Part shown: positions 11,251-19,885 of the stretch, one piece after another
Numbering within the stretch: position 1 is the first letter of the stretch
Layout: each line of letters opens with the position of its first letter
Source: an uncultured Opitutia bacterium
GTDB lineage: Bacteria; Verrucomicrobiota; Verrucomicrobiia; Opitutales; UBA953
DNA length: 64,000 nucleotides
Assembly (NCBI GenBank): GCA_903855995.1
Contig: CAIOAN010000007.1
Location: 1-64,000, forward strand
Direction of reading: 5' to 3'
Translations under genes and position numbers: made by a program
Notes under the pieces: generated by a model
What the model was told of the DNA's origin: nothing
The model's database searches: none
Seen by the model: only the letters and a program-made list of their open reading frames with translations

Positions 11251-12012
11251 TTATTCCTGACCCTCCACGGCGAGTATCGCTAACCCCAGGCAGAGCAGGG
11301 TGCCGGTGCCGTATAGCACGAGCGGCCGTGAGTCCACGATGCCAGAGGTGAAGTCCTGCAGATGGGCGAAGGTGCGCAGGTGGGCGGCCGGTTCGGTCAG
11401 CCAGCCGAGCCACTCCCAGCTTTCAATCGGCAGCGAATCCAACGCGCCGCCGGCGGCGGTCAGTGCGAGGAGGCTGATGAAGGCGAGCAGCGCCGCGAGG
11501 GCTGCGGAGCGCGTGACGCAGCTGCAGAGGATGCCGATGGCCACGTGCATCAGTCCGCTGACGGCGATGAAGCAGAGTCCGCCCCAGAGCGCGGCGGGAT
11601 CACTCAGGCGGGCGTCGCCAGGCGTGCCGAGTCGCTGCTGGGTCAGCAGCGGGAAGAGCGTGAACAGTAACCAGAAGACCACCCAGATGATCCATGACGA
11701 AAGGAACTTCGCCCACACCACGGCTGCGGTGCTCGCCGGGGTGGTGAGCAACGCGGAGAGCGTGCCAGAACGCCGCTCCTCGGCGAAGCTGCGCATCGTG
11801 AGCAGCGGGAGCACGCACAGTAGTGGCAGCCAGAAGAACCAGAGACTGATCTCATTCGGGGTACGGTCGCCGGCGACGCGGCTTGATTCGAGCAGCGCGA
11901 AGAAATGAATCCCGCCCATCAGCGCGAGGAACAGGCCGGCGGCGGCCCAGGTGTTCCAGGACAACAGGGCCGAGCGCAGCTCGTGGGCGAGAAGGGTGCG
12001 GAAGTGTCGCAT
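11251..12012 (-). CDS. ABC-2 type permease (GldF-like)
   Basis: The ORF track runs upstream to 12291, but its first 93 residues are Arg/Pro-rich out-of-frame translation of the ATPase gene. The real start is the ATG at 12012, which overlaps the ATPase stop (TGATG) and gives a 253-residue protein beginning MRHFRTLLAHELRSALLSW. It has six hydrophobic segments, with FAEERRSGTLSALLTTP after the second; this conserved cytosolic loop is typical of ABC-2 permeases. It forms the membrane channel for the adjacent GldA-like ATPase. Confidence 0.88.
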   Translation of the reverse strand: MRHFRTLLAHELRSALLSWNTWAAAGLFLALMGGIHFFALLESSRVAGDRTPNEISLWFFWLPLLCVLPLLTMRSFAEERRSGTLSALLTTPASTAAVVWAKFLSSWIIWVVFWLLFTLFPLLTQQRLGTPGDARLSDPAALWGGLCFIAVSGLMHVAIGILCSCVTRSAALAALLAFISLLALTAAGGALDSLPIESWEWLGWLTEPAAHLRTFAHLQDFTSGIVDSRPLVLYGTGTLLCLGLAILAVEGQE

Positions 12013-12998
12013 CAGGGGCGGCGGTTCTCGCCGGGGGTGCGGCGCGTGGCGGCGAGGAAGATGTCCTCGAGGCCGAATTTCTCTTCTGCGATCTCGCGGA
12101 GCGGGATGCCCGCCGCGATGAGCCCGCCGGCTAGTACCTCGCGCGCGGCCGAGCCGGCCGGTAGGCTCACGCGGTAGGTATTCTGGCCCTCGATGGAAGC
12201 CGTGAGGCTGACGACGGCGGCGGGATCCATGCCGGCGCAGGCGGCTTGCAGGGCGGCCTGGGTGGCGCGGCTCACGATGGTGAAACTGCAACCGGGCAAT
12301 AGCTCGCGCCGGAGATCTTCGGTGCGCCCTTGGGCGACGAGTCGGCCGCGGTTGATGATGACGACCTTATCGCAGACTTGCTCCACCTCATGCAGGATAT
12401 GGCTGGAGATGAGTACGGCCATCTTGCCGCGGAGCGAACGGATGAGATCGCGGATGCCAAGGATTTGATGCGGGTCGAGTCCGATGGTCGGCTCGTCGAG
12501 GATGACGACCTTCGGCTCAGCGAGCAGGGCGTCGGCGATACCGACCCGCTGGCGGAAACCTTTCGAAAGCTGGCCGATCAGTCGGCCAGCCGCTCGGCGC
12601 GTCAAATCGCAGTCTTCCATGACCTTATCGACGCGTTCGCCGACGCGCTTGGGGTCCACGTCCTTCAGTCTGGCGCGGAGCGTAAGATATTCTTCCACGC
12701 GCAAATCCTCCGGGAGTGGGTTGTTCTCCGGCATGTAGGCCATGTGGTGTTTGGCACCAGAGGGGTCGAGCGCCACGGAGACGCCCCAGATGGCCGCGCG
12801 GCCGGAGGTGCCTGACATGGTGCCGGAGAGAATCCGCATCGTCGTCGACTTGCCGGCTCCGTTCGGGCCCAGGAAGCCGACGATTTCCCCGGGCGCCACG
12901 GAGAAACTCAAGTCCTCGATCGCGGTGAGCGAGCCATAGCGCTTGGTGAGCCTTTCGGCGACCACGGCGGCTTCTGGCGTCGGCGCAGCTTCGTTCAT
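12012..12998 (-). CDS. ABC transporter ATP-binding protein (GldA-like)
   Basis: I place the start at the ATG at 12998 (MNEAAPTPEAAVVAERLTKR); the longer ORF lies in the divergent promoter region. The 328-residue protein has Walker A GPNGAGKST, signature QLSKGFRQRVG, Walker B KVVILDEPTIGLDP and the switch histidine in SSHILHEVEQV. The C-terminal ~100 residues are the extra domain typical of drug/polysaccharide-type ABC-2 ATPases. It is the first gene of an eight-gene minus-strand series with very short spacings, divergent from the phosphoesterase gene across about 148 bases. Confidence 0.92.
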   Translation of the reverse strand: MNEAAPTPEAAVVAERLTKRYGSLTAIEDLSFSVAPGEIVGFLGPNGAGKSTTMRILSGTMSGTSGRAAIWGVSVALDPSGAKHHMAYMPENNPLPEDLRVEEYLTLRARLKDVDPKRVGERVDKVMEDCDLTRRAAGRLIGQLSKGFRQRVGIADALLAEPKVVILDEPTIGLDPHQILGIRDLIRSLRGKMAVLISSHILHEVEQVCDKVVIINRGRLVAQGRTEDLRRELLPGCSFTIVSRATQAALQAACAGMDPAAVVSLTASIEGQNTYRVSLPAGSAAREVLAGGLIAAGIPLREIAEEKFGLEDIFLAATRRTPGENRRP

Positions 12999-13146
12999 TT
13001 GAGTGGCACCAGAGGTGTGGGTTTCGGCCCCGTCAGCACGGTGCGAACGGGGTTTCAAAAGACACGCCGAACCCCCTGTATTGGCAAGGACAATAGAGCC
13101 GCGGCTGGCTCGGAACCTCTTGCGAAATGTCGGCCCGGAGTCGTTA

Positions 13147-15693
13147 ATGGCCACACCCCTCTCCGTCATGAAAAACCTCCGCGTACTCTCGGTCGCCTGC
13201 CTGTCTGTCATTGCCGTCGGCCTCTGGGCCGAACCTAAGTCCGAACTCGCGGCACGTCGCCCGGGCGAGGATGTCGACACGGCGGCGGTTCGCCTGCGGC
13301 CGAGCCTGGCTCCCGGTGCCGATCTATTGTTTAACGGCTGGGGTGTTTCCCCTGCCGGGGCTCATGTCAGCTGCGGCGACATGGGGCTGAAGATGGTCAT
13401 CGCTCCCGATAAGAAGGCGGTCCTGACGGTCTGCGCGGGTTATAACAAGCAGGGCGTGAACATTATCAGCCTGGATGAGCGACACGAGGCGGTTTTCCTG
13501 CCGCTCAAGGAGTCTTTCAACGGCCTCGTGTTCAGTCCCGATGGTACGAGGTTCTATGTCAGCGGTGGCGACACGGGTACGATCCACGTCTTTGATTATA
13601 AAGACGGGAAGGCGATGTTCGCCCGGGAGGTGAAGCCGAATCCTCAGGCCAAGCAGGTCTTTCTGGCTGGCCTGGCCGTCGATGCGGCCTCCGGCGCGAT
13701 TTTTGCCTGCAACGAGGGGGGTAATGAACTCTGGCAGCTTGATCCCGCGACGTTGTTGGTCAGCAAGGTGATTGCGGTCGCGCAACATCCCCACTCGGTC
13801 GTGGTCGGCGGCGACGGCAAACATTTATATGTCTCCAACTGGGGTAGTCGCAGCGTCAGCATTATCGAATTAACTAAGTTCACGCGCGTGCGCGACATCA
13901 CCGTGGGCATCCGCCCCAATGACATGGTGGTCGCCCCCGATGGCCGCCTGTTCGTCGCCTGCTCGGGTGATAACTCGGTGCACGTGATCCAGACGGGTAA
14001 GCTGGAGAAGCCAGGCGAGGCCGCAGGCCCGACCCGCCGCCTTTGGGAAGGCGCCCGCGAAGTGATCGCCACCGGCCTTTATCCGCAGTCCCCCGAGGGC
14101 AGCACGCCGTGCGGCCTAGCGCTGTCGCCCGATGGCAAGACGCTCTTCGTCGCCAATGCCGACAATAACGCGGTCATGGTGGTCGATGTCACCGGCAACC
14201 TGATGGAAGAAGCCCAGGACCGCGGCGAGATGATCGCGCTCGTCAACGGCTTCATCCCCGTCGGCTGGTATCCGACCTCCGTCGCGGTTTCACCCGATAA
14301 CAAGTTCCTGTTGGTCGCTAATGGCAAGGGGCTGACGTCGCGTGCGAATTTCCCGGCCCAGAACGCTAAGCCCAACAAGTTGCACAATGGCATGACCTTT
14401 GATCATCCGGGTAAGACCTTCGAGGGCTCGGTCTCCTTCATCGCCAAACCCGATGCGAAGCAGATGGCGGCTTATACCCGCCAGGTCCGCCTCAATTCCC
14501 CATATCATCCCTCCCAGCTCCACGCCGCCTCGATTCCGAGCGACGGCGCCATCCCTGCCAAGGTCGGCGACCCTTGCCCGATCAAGCACGTGCTCTACAT
14601 CATCAAGGAAAACCGCACCTATGACCAGGTGCTCGGCGACATGAAGGACGCTCAAGGCCGACCGATCGGCAATGGCGAGCCCAAGCTCACCATGTATGGC
14701 GAAAAAATCTCGCCTAACCACCATCAGCTCGCCCGCGAATTCGCCCTGCTCGACAACCTCTATTGCAACAGCGAGGTGAGCGTCGACGGCCATAGTTGGA
14801 CCGATGCTGCGATGGCGACGGACTTCAATCAGCGCTCCTGGATCATGTCATATTCGGCACACGGAAAACTCTTCGGCAACGACGAGATGGAGACGCCTGC
14901 GAACGGCTATCTGTGGGATCTCTGCAGCCGCCATGGCCTCAGTTATCGTAATTATGGCGAAGGCGCTCAGCGCGTGCCTTCCGCCAATCGCGGCGTCTGG
15001 AAGCGTTCCGCCCGCAACAAGAGTTCGCGCGACATGGATCTCGCCCAGAACTGGATCGATGATCTCCACGCCGCGGAGAAGGACGACTCGCTGCCGCGCT
15101 TCACCATCATGTCGCTGGGCGAGGATCATACGGCCGGCACCACGGCCGGGAGTTTCACCCCCGAGGCCTGCGTGGGCAGTAATGATCTCGGCCTCGGTCG
15201 GATCATCGAGGCGGCTAGTCGCAGTAAGTATTGGAAGGAGATGGCGATCTTCGTCATCGAGGATGACACACAGAACGGCCCCGACCACGTCGACGCCCAT
15301 CGTACGATCGGCTACGTGGTCAGCCCGTACTGCAAGCGCGGGATCGTCGACAGCACGCTCTACACCCAGGCGAGTATGATCCGTACGATCGAACTCATCC
15401 TCGGGCTTCCTCCACTGACGCAGTACGACGCCTCGGCGACGCCGATGTTTAGCCTCTTTCAGAAGGAGCCGAACCTGACGCCTTACGCGGCACTCACGCC
15501 GACCATCGATCTTAACGCGAAGAATGCCAAGAAGAGTGCGTTTTCCGAACGTTCTGGAAAGATGGATTTTGCCGAATACGACCGGGCGCCCGAGGATGAG
15601 CTCAATCGCATCCTCTGGGCGGTCGCCCACCCCGGTGAAGCATACCCGACGCCGATTCACCGCGCCCTCTTCACGCAGCCGGTGGAGAGATAA
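13147..15693 (+). CDS. Secreted YncE-type beta-propeller / phosphoesterase fusion
   Basis: I chose the ATG at 13147 (GGAG about 7 bases upstream). A second in-frame ATG at 13168 gives the cleaner signal peptide, MKNLRVLSVACLSVIAVGLW. The first ~450 residues of the mature protein carry six to seven YVTN/YncE beta-propeller blades (e.g. PHSVVVGGDGKHLYVSNWG, LALSPDGKTLFVANADNNAV). The second half is a phosphoesterase-family (phospholipase C / AcpA-like) domain: HVLYIIKENRTYDQVLGD, NHHQLAREFALLDNLYC, VDGHSWTDAA and late VIEDDTQNGPDHVDAHR. It is probably a secreted phosphatase or phosphodiesterase for phosphate scavenging. The substrate is unknown. Confidence 0.88.
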   Translation: MATPLSVMKNLRVLSVACLSVIAVGLWAEPKSELAARRPGEDVDTAAVRLRPSLAPGADLLFNGWGVSPAGAHVSCGDMGLKMVIAPDKKAVLTVCAGYNKQGVNIISLDERHEAVFLPLKESFNGLVFSPDGTRFYVSGGDTGTIHVFDYKDGKAMFAREVKPNPQAKQVFLAGLAVDAASGAIFACNEGGNELWQLDPATLLVSKVIAVAQHPHSVVVGGDGKHLYVSNWGSRSVSIIELTKFTRVRDITVGIRPNDMVVAPDGRLFVACSGDNSVHVIQTGKLEKPGEAAGPTRRLWEGAREVIATGLYPQSPEGSTPCGLALSPDGKTLFVANADNNAVMVVDVTGNLMEEAQDRGEMIALVNGFIPVGWYPTSVAVSPDNKFLLVANGKGLTSRANFPAQNAKPNKLHNGMTFDHPGKTFEGSVSFIAKPDAKQMAAYTRQVRLNSPYHPSQLHAASIPSDGAIPAKVGDPCPIKHVLYIIKENRTYDQVLGDMKDAQGRPIGNGEPKLTMYGEKISPNHHQLAREFALLDNLYCNSEVSVDGHSWTDAAMATDFNQRSWIMSYSAHGKLFGNDEMETPANGYLWDLCSRHGLSYRNYGEGAQRVPSANRGVWKRSARNKSSRDMDLAQNWIDDLHAAEKDDSLPRFTIMSLGEDHTAGTTAGSFTPEACVGSNDLGLGRIIEAASRSKYWKEMAIFVIEDDTQNGPDHVDAHRTIGYVVSPYCKRGIVDSTLYTQASMIRTIELILGLPPLTQYDASATPMFSLFQKEPNLTPYAALTPTIDLNAKNAKKSAFSERSGKMDFAEYDRAPEDELNRILWAVAHPGEAYPTPIHRALFTQPVER

Positions 15694-15704
15694 GCGCTCG
15701 CCCC

Positions 15705-15762
15705 GTTACCCGCCCATGAAAAAGCCCCGGTGTTTGCCGGGGCTTTTTCATGGGCGGGTAAC
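15705..15762. terminator. Bidirectional intrinsic terminator (perfect 26-bp inverted repeat)
   Basis: The left arm (15705-15730) contains GCCCATGAAAAAGCCCCGG and the right arm (15737-15762) is its exact complement, around the 6-base loop TGTTTG. An A5 tract on the left and a T5 tract on the right follow the GC-rich core on both strands. It can therefore terminate both the convergent phosphoesterase gene and the TPR gene, which ends at 15767. Confidence 0.92.
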
Positions 15763-15766
15763 AGGC

Positions 15767-16480
15767 TTACTTCGCGGCCGGCGCGAGGAGCGCGGGCTCG
15801 GACTGCACGAGCATTTCCTTGTCGCTCTTCCACACATGGCCGGCGCGCAGGCGCTTATCCATTGTGTTGAGCCATTTGGAGGCGGTCGCGGCATCGCCCT
15901 TGGCGATCGCGATGTTGGCGAGCGTGAGCATTGCGAAGCCGCGCAGGGTTTCGGGGGCGCTGACATCATCGGCGACCGCGGCGATGGCGGCGCTAGCTTT
16001 GGGGTCGCCGGTTTCCTGGAGGGAGAGGGCGGAGTAGAGGCGGGCGCGGACGCCGAGCGCGTTAACGGCCGGAGCCTTGCCCGCGAGACCGGCCAGACGG
16101 CTGGCCTCATCGTAAGCCTTGGCCGCTTCGGCGAACTTGTTGGCTTTCTTGAGGTCGTCGCCGACTTCGATCATGGCGACGGCGGCGGAGGGTTCACCTG
16201 GGTGGCGGCCGGCGAAAGCGCGGCGGGCGGATTCATCCTGGCAGGCGGTATATTCTTCGCCGATGGCATCCTTGCGGGCTTCGTTCCAGAAATAGAAGGC
16301 GAGGTAGCCGAGGATGCCGACCACGACGGCGGTGGTGGTGCGCACGATGGTGCCCTTGTTTCGCTCCCAGAAGAGCCAAAGGCGGTCTTCGGCGTCGGCA
16401 TTGACGAAATCCTCATCGACAATGACCAGATTACGGTCGTCGCCGGCCGGGGGCTGATTGTTGGAACTGGCGTCAGGCAT
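15767..16480 (-). CDS. TPR-like membrane-anchored protein (YfgM/TPR_21 type)
   Basis: A 237-residue protein with a polar N-terminus (MPDASSNNQPPAGDDRN), one transmembrane helix at about 50-70 (TTTAVVVGILGYLAFYFWNE) and a C-terminal helical-repeat region of tetratricopeptide type (FAEAAKAYDEASRLAGLAG, ARLYSALSLQETGDP). The layout matches the YfgM family, an inner-membrane protein with a periplasmic TPR domain linked in E. coli to the Sec/periplasmic chaperone network. Here it stands alone between a terminator and a divergent phosphomutase gene. Function is inferred from architecture only. Confidence 0.72.
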   Translation of the reverse strand: MPDASSNNQPPAGDDRNLVIVDEDFVNADAEDRLWLFWERNKGTIVRTTTAVVVGILGYLAFYFWNEARKDAIGEEYTACQDESARRAFAGRHPGEPSAAVAMIEVGDDLKKANKFAEAAKAYDEASRLAGLAGKAPAVNALGVRARLYSALSLQETGDPKASAAIAAVADDVSAPETLRGFAMLTLANIAIAKGDAATASKWLNTMDKRLRAGHVWKSDKEMLVQSEPALLAPAAK

Positions 16481-16579
16481 GGGGGGTAAACCCTTGCCAT
16501 GTGTCGGATTGTGTCAACCCCCGCCTCCCCCTGCTCCGTGCTTGTCCCCGCCTGCGGGAGGGTAATCATCCGAAGACAC

Positions 16580-18508
16580 ATGAGCGCTTCCGCCGCTATT
16601 CTTGCCTCCCTTAAGACAGCCCAGTCTCAGGGTCGAATTTCCCCCTCCAGCCTCGCTAATGCGGGGGATTGGCTTCGTTCCGGCGCCCTGCCGGTCGAGG
16701 CGGTCGCCACCCTTCAGGATCTCTGTGCCCGGGAAGCTTGGGCTGAACTTGAAGACCGATTCTACAAGGGCATCGCCTTCGGGACCGGGGGGATGCGCGG
16801 CCGCACGGTCGGACGGGTCTCCGCCGCCAACGAACTGGATGACCAAGGCCTACCCCTCCGTGCCGCCGTCGGCTCGGCGTGTCTTAACGACATCAACGTG
16901 CTGCGCGCGGTTCTCGGCCTGTGGAAGCACGTCTCCGCCACCCAGCCCGGCGCCCGCTTGGTGGTCGCTCATGATGTCCGCCATTTCTCTCGCCACTTCG
17001 CCGAACTCATCACCTCTGCCTGGACTGAACTCGGGGGCGAGGCGTTCCTGTTCGCGGGCCCACGTTCGACCCCTCAACTGAGTTTCACGGTTCGTCATCT
17101 CGGTGCGCATGCGGGCGTCGTGATCACCGCGAGCCATAATCCTTCGCACGACAATGGCTTCAAGTGCTGCCTCGCGGACGGCGGCCAGGTGCTGCCTCCT
17201 CATGACGCCGCCATCGTCGCGGAAGTCGGCAAGTTGGGCCCGCAGGATGTCGCCCCTTTCCTGGAGAAGAATCTCGCCCGCGTGCAGACGGTCACCGCGG
17301 CCGCCGAAGATGCCTACCTCGCCCGCGTCGCCGGCGTCGTTCTCGACCCCGAAGTGATTTCGCGCCACACGCCCAAGGTCGTTTACACAAACGTCCACGG
17401 CACGGGCGATGTGATGGTCGTGCCCGCCCTGCGCCGCGTGGGTATCGATCCGCATGTGGTCGAAGAGCAGCGGGAGCACGATGGCCGCTTCCCAACCGTC
17501 GCTTCGCCCAATCCGGAAAACGCTAGCACCTTCGCCCTCGCGCTGAAGCTGGCCGAGGAAGTCGGTGCCGACTTGGTCCTCGCGACGGATCCCGATGCGG
17601 ATCGCGTCGGGGTGGCTTGTCCGCTGCCCGCCGGCGGCTTCCGCCTGCTTAATGGCAATGAAGTAGCGGCCTTACTGACGGAGTTCCGTATTTCTTCGCT
17701 CAAGGACGCAGGTATCCTGCCGGCCGCTGGCTCGCCCAACGCCGCGGTGGTCAAATCGCTCGTGACCACGCCATTGGTCGCCGCCATCTGCGCCCGGCAT
17801 GGCATCCGCTGTGTGGAGACGCTCGTCGGCTTCAAATGGATCGCCCGCAAGCTCGAGAAGTGGTCCCGTCGCCTGGCAGACGGCGCCGGCCTCGAGGCGC
17901 CGGCCTTGCCCCTGCGTCGCCGCGCCCCTTTGGCCCTTCGCCACTCGACGCTCTTCCTGCTCGGCGCAGAAGAGAGCTACGGCTATCTCGCGGATGACGC
18001 CGTCCGCGACAAGGATGCCAATGCGACCGTGGTCATGTTGTGCGAGTTCGCCGCGCTGCTCCGCTCACGCGGCCGCACGCTGCTCGATGCGCTCGACGTG
18101 CTCCATCTCAGCCATGGCGCGCATCACGAAGACCTGCTGAATCTTTCTTTCGAGGGCGCCGAGGGTGCCGCCTGCATCCGCCGCATCGTCGCTTCCTGGC
18201 GCTCGTCGCCGCCGACGTCGGTGGATGGCTCCAAGGTCGTCCGCCTGATCGATTACGAGCGCGACAAGGTCGAAGATGCCGAGGGTGACCGCGTACCCCC
18301 TGAGGAATTCATCCTCGCGGAACTCGCCGACGGCCGCCGTATCGCGGTCCGCGCCTCGGGCACGGAGCCTAAGGCGAAGTTTTATTCCTTCGCGAAAGCA
18401 GCGGTGGCGGACGCGGATGATCTTCCTGCGGCCCGCGAGCGCGCCCGTCAATCCGCCCTCAGTCTCCGTGCCTGGCTTGAGACCGACGCCAAGCGCCGCG
18501 CGAAATAA
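16580..18508 (+). CDS. Phosphohexomutase (phosphoglucomutase/phosphomannomutase, PGM2-like size)
   Basis: The ORF opens at 16499, but the ATG at 16580 (MSASAAILASLKTAQ) is the sensible start, giving 642 aa. All four alpha-D-phosphohexomutase signatures are present: the phosphoserine loop VITASHNPSHDNGFK (Ser185), the metal loop ATDPDADRVG (337-342), the sugar-binding GAEESYGYL, and the phosphate-binding RASGTEPKAKFY. FGTGGMRG near residue 70 and the length resemble the long PGM2 branch, which acts on glucose-1-phosphate, pentose phosphates or glucose-1,6-bisphosphate. The exact sugar cannot be read from the sequence. Confidence 0.93.
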   Translation: MSASAAILASLKTAQSQGRISPSSLANAGDWLRSGALPVEAVATLQDLCAREAWAELEDRFYKGIAFGTGGMRGRTVGRVSAANELDDQGLPLRAAVGSACLNDINVLRAVLGLWKHVSATQPGARLVVAHDVRHFSRHFAELITSAWTELGGEAFLFAGPRSTPQLSFTVRHLGAHAGVVITASHNPSHDNGFKCCLADGGQVLPPHDAAIVAEVGKLGPQDVAPFLEKNLARVQTVTAAAEDAYLARVAGVVLDPEVISRHTPKVVYTNVHGTGDVMVVPALRRVGIDPHVVEEQREHDGRFPTVASPNPENASTFALALKLAEEVGADLVLATDPDADRVGVACPLPAGGFRLLNGNEVAALLTEFRISSLKDAGILPAAGSPNAAVVKSLVTTPLVAAICARHGIRCVETLVGFKWIARKLEKWSRRLADGAGLEAPALPLRRRAPLALRHSTLFLLGAEESYGYLADDAVRDKDANATVVMLCEFAALLRSRGRTLLDALDVLHLSHGAHHEDLLNLSFEGAEGAACIRRIVASWRSSPPTSVDGSKVVRLIDYERDKVEDAEGDRVPPEEFILAELADGRRIAVRASGTEPKAKFYSFAKAAVADADDLPAARERARQSALSLRAWLETDAKRRAK

Positions 18509-18514
18509 TCTCCC

Positions 18515-18745
18515 ATGCGTTTTATCCTGCTTCCTTCGGTTCTTCTGCTCATCGGATGCGCCACGCCGGCGAACGACCGTTCTTTCCTCACCGAGAAGAC
18601 GCCCGCCGCCGCGGCCATCTCCGGCCAGCCGGCTACTGAAGGCACGCTCGAAGATCGGGTACGCTCGGCCAACGAGAAGAATGACCAGCGCCTACTCAAG
18701 GGCGATTGGCGCGCAGTGAAGCCGGCGGTCGGCCCTCAGCCCTGA
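18515..18745 (+). CDS. Small predicted lipoprotein
   Basis: A 76-residue protein with an N-terminal hydrophobic stretch ending in the lipobox LLIGC (Cys17) and a short polar mature part of about 60 residues. It begins six bases after the phosphomutase stop, so it is probably co-transcribed, and its stop abuts the convergent aroB stop. No family recognised. The lipobox and the tight spacing are the evidence that it is real. Confidence 0.65.
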   Translation: MRFILLPSVLLLIGCATPANDRSFLTEKTPAAAAISGQPATEGTLEDRVRSANEKNDQRLLKGDWRAVKPAVGPQP

Positions 18746-19843
18746 TCAACGAACGGCTCCGCCGGCGAGCAGCGCGCGGATCGCGGCTTCTTCCGGCACC
18801 GCATCCGAGGTGCTGGCGGAGCCTATGCCGTCTTGCAGTACGAAGCGCAGTTTGCCGCCGCGCACCTTCTTGTCGCGGCGCATCGCGGAGAGCATGGGAT
18901 CCAGCGGGAGAGGGGCGCGGAGTCGGGTCGGGAGCTGATGTGCTGCGATGACGGCTTCGATCTGTTCGGCTTGGGCGGAGGTGCAATGCTTCAACTCCGC
19001 GGAAAGCCGGGCGGCCATGACGAGGCCGATGGCGACGGCTTCACCGTGTAGATAAGTGCCGTAGCCGGCGGTGGCTTCGATGGAATGTCCGAAAGTGTGC
19101 CCGAGGTTGAGCAGGGCGCGTCCGCCCTGGGCGCTGGTCTCGCGCTCATCGCCGGCCACGACGGCAGCCTTGATCTCCACGCAGCGACGGATGACGCGGG
19201 CAAGCAGTGGATGATTCCACGCCATGGGGGCGTTCTGCTCGAGCAGGCCAAAGAGGTCGGCGTCGGCCAGGAGGCCGTGCTTGATGACCTCGGCCATGCC
19301 GGCGGCGAATTCGCGCGGCGGCAGCGTGGCGAGCAAATCGGTGTCGGCCCAGACGGCGGCTGGCTGATGGAAATTGCCGACGAGATTCTTACCGGCGGCG
19401 AGATTGATGCCGGTCTTCCCGCCGACGGAGCTGTCTACCATCGCGAGGAGGGTCGTGGGAATCTGATAGAAATCCACGCCGCGCTGGTAGGAGGCCGCGG
19501 CAAAACCCGTGAGATCGCCGATGACACCGCCGCCGAGCGCGAAGACCGCGCCGTCGCGGGCGATGCCGTTGCCAGCGAGAAAATCCCAGACGCGAGCGAG
19601 TTCCGCCGCGGACTTGGCCGTCTCGCCGTCTTGCGCGGTGATGAGCACCGGCATGAACTTCGCCAGTTCCTGCGTCAGCTCCGGCAGTGCAGCCGCGACG
19701 CCCGGAGAGGTAATCGTCGCGCACTTCTGGCCGGCGGCCACCCGCGCAGCGGCGATGGCGAGCACTTCGCGGCGCAGGCCAGGGCCGATGCGCACGGGGT
19801 AGGAGCGGGCTCCTAGTTCGACGGTGACTGTCTCGGCCGGCAT
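18746..19843 (-). CDS. aroB: 3-dehydroquinate synthase
   Basis: A 365-residue protein of normal length. Diagnostic segments are ALGGGVIGDLTGFAAASYQRG (NAD-binding), IPTTLLAMVDSSVGGKTGIN, FHQPAAVWADTDLLATLP and AEVIKHGLLAD, followed by LNLGHTFGHSIEA and HGEAVAIGLVMAA, which contain the zinc-binding histidines. It converts DAHP to 3-dehydroquinate, the second step of the shikimate pathway. It is the last gene of the rib-nusB-ftsY-aroB series, 42 bases after ftsY. Confidence 0.97.
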   Translation of the reverse strand: MPAETVTVELGARSYPVRIGPGLRREVLAIAAARVAAGQKCATITSPGVAAALPELTQELAKFMPVLITAQDGETAKSAAELARVWDFLAGNGIARDGAVFALGGGVIGDLTGFAAASYQRGVDFYQIPTTLLAMVDSSVGGKTGINLAAGKNLVGNFHQPAAVWADTDLLATLPPREFAAGMAEVIKHGLLADADLFGLLEQNAPMAWNHPLLARVIRRCVEIKAAVVAGDERETSAQGGRALLNLGHTFGHSIEATAGYGTYLHGEAVAIGLVMAARLSAELKHCTSAQAEQIEAVIAAHQLPTRLRAPLPLDPMLSAMRRDKKVRGGKLRFVLQDGIGSASTSDAVPEEAAIRALLAGGAVR

Positions 19844-19885
19844 GAACCCACGCTGGGGTGCGCGGGTCCGGCTGGCAAGACAACC

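Noticed and set aside
9741-12998. Gliding motility locus
   Set aside because: Only the GldA-F-G-like transporter part is present. None of the gliding motor or adhesin genes (gldK-N, sprA/B) is in the window, and such transporters occur in non-gliding bacteria.
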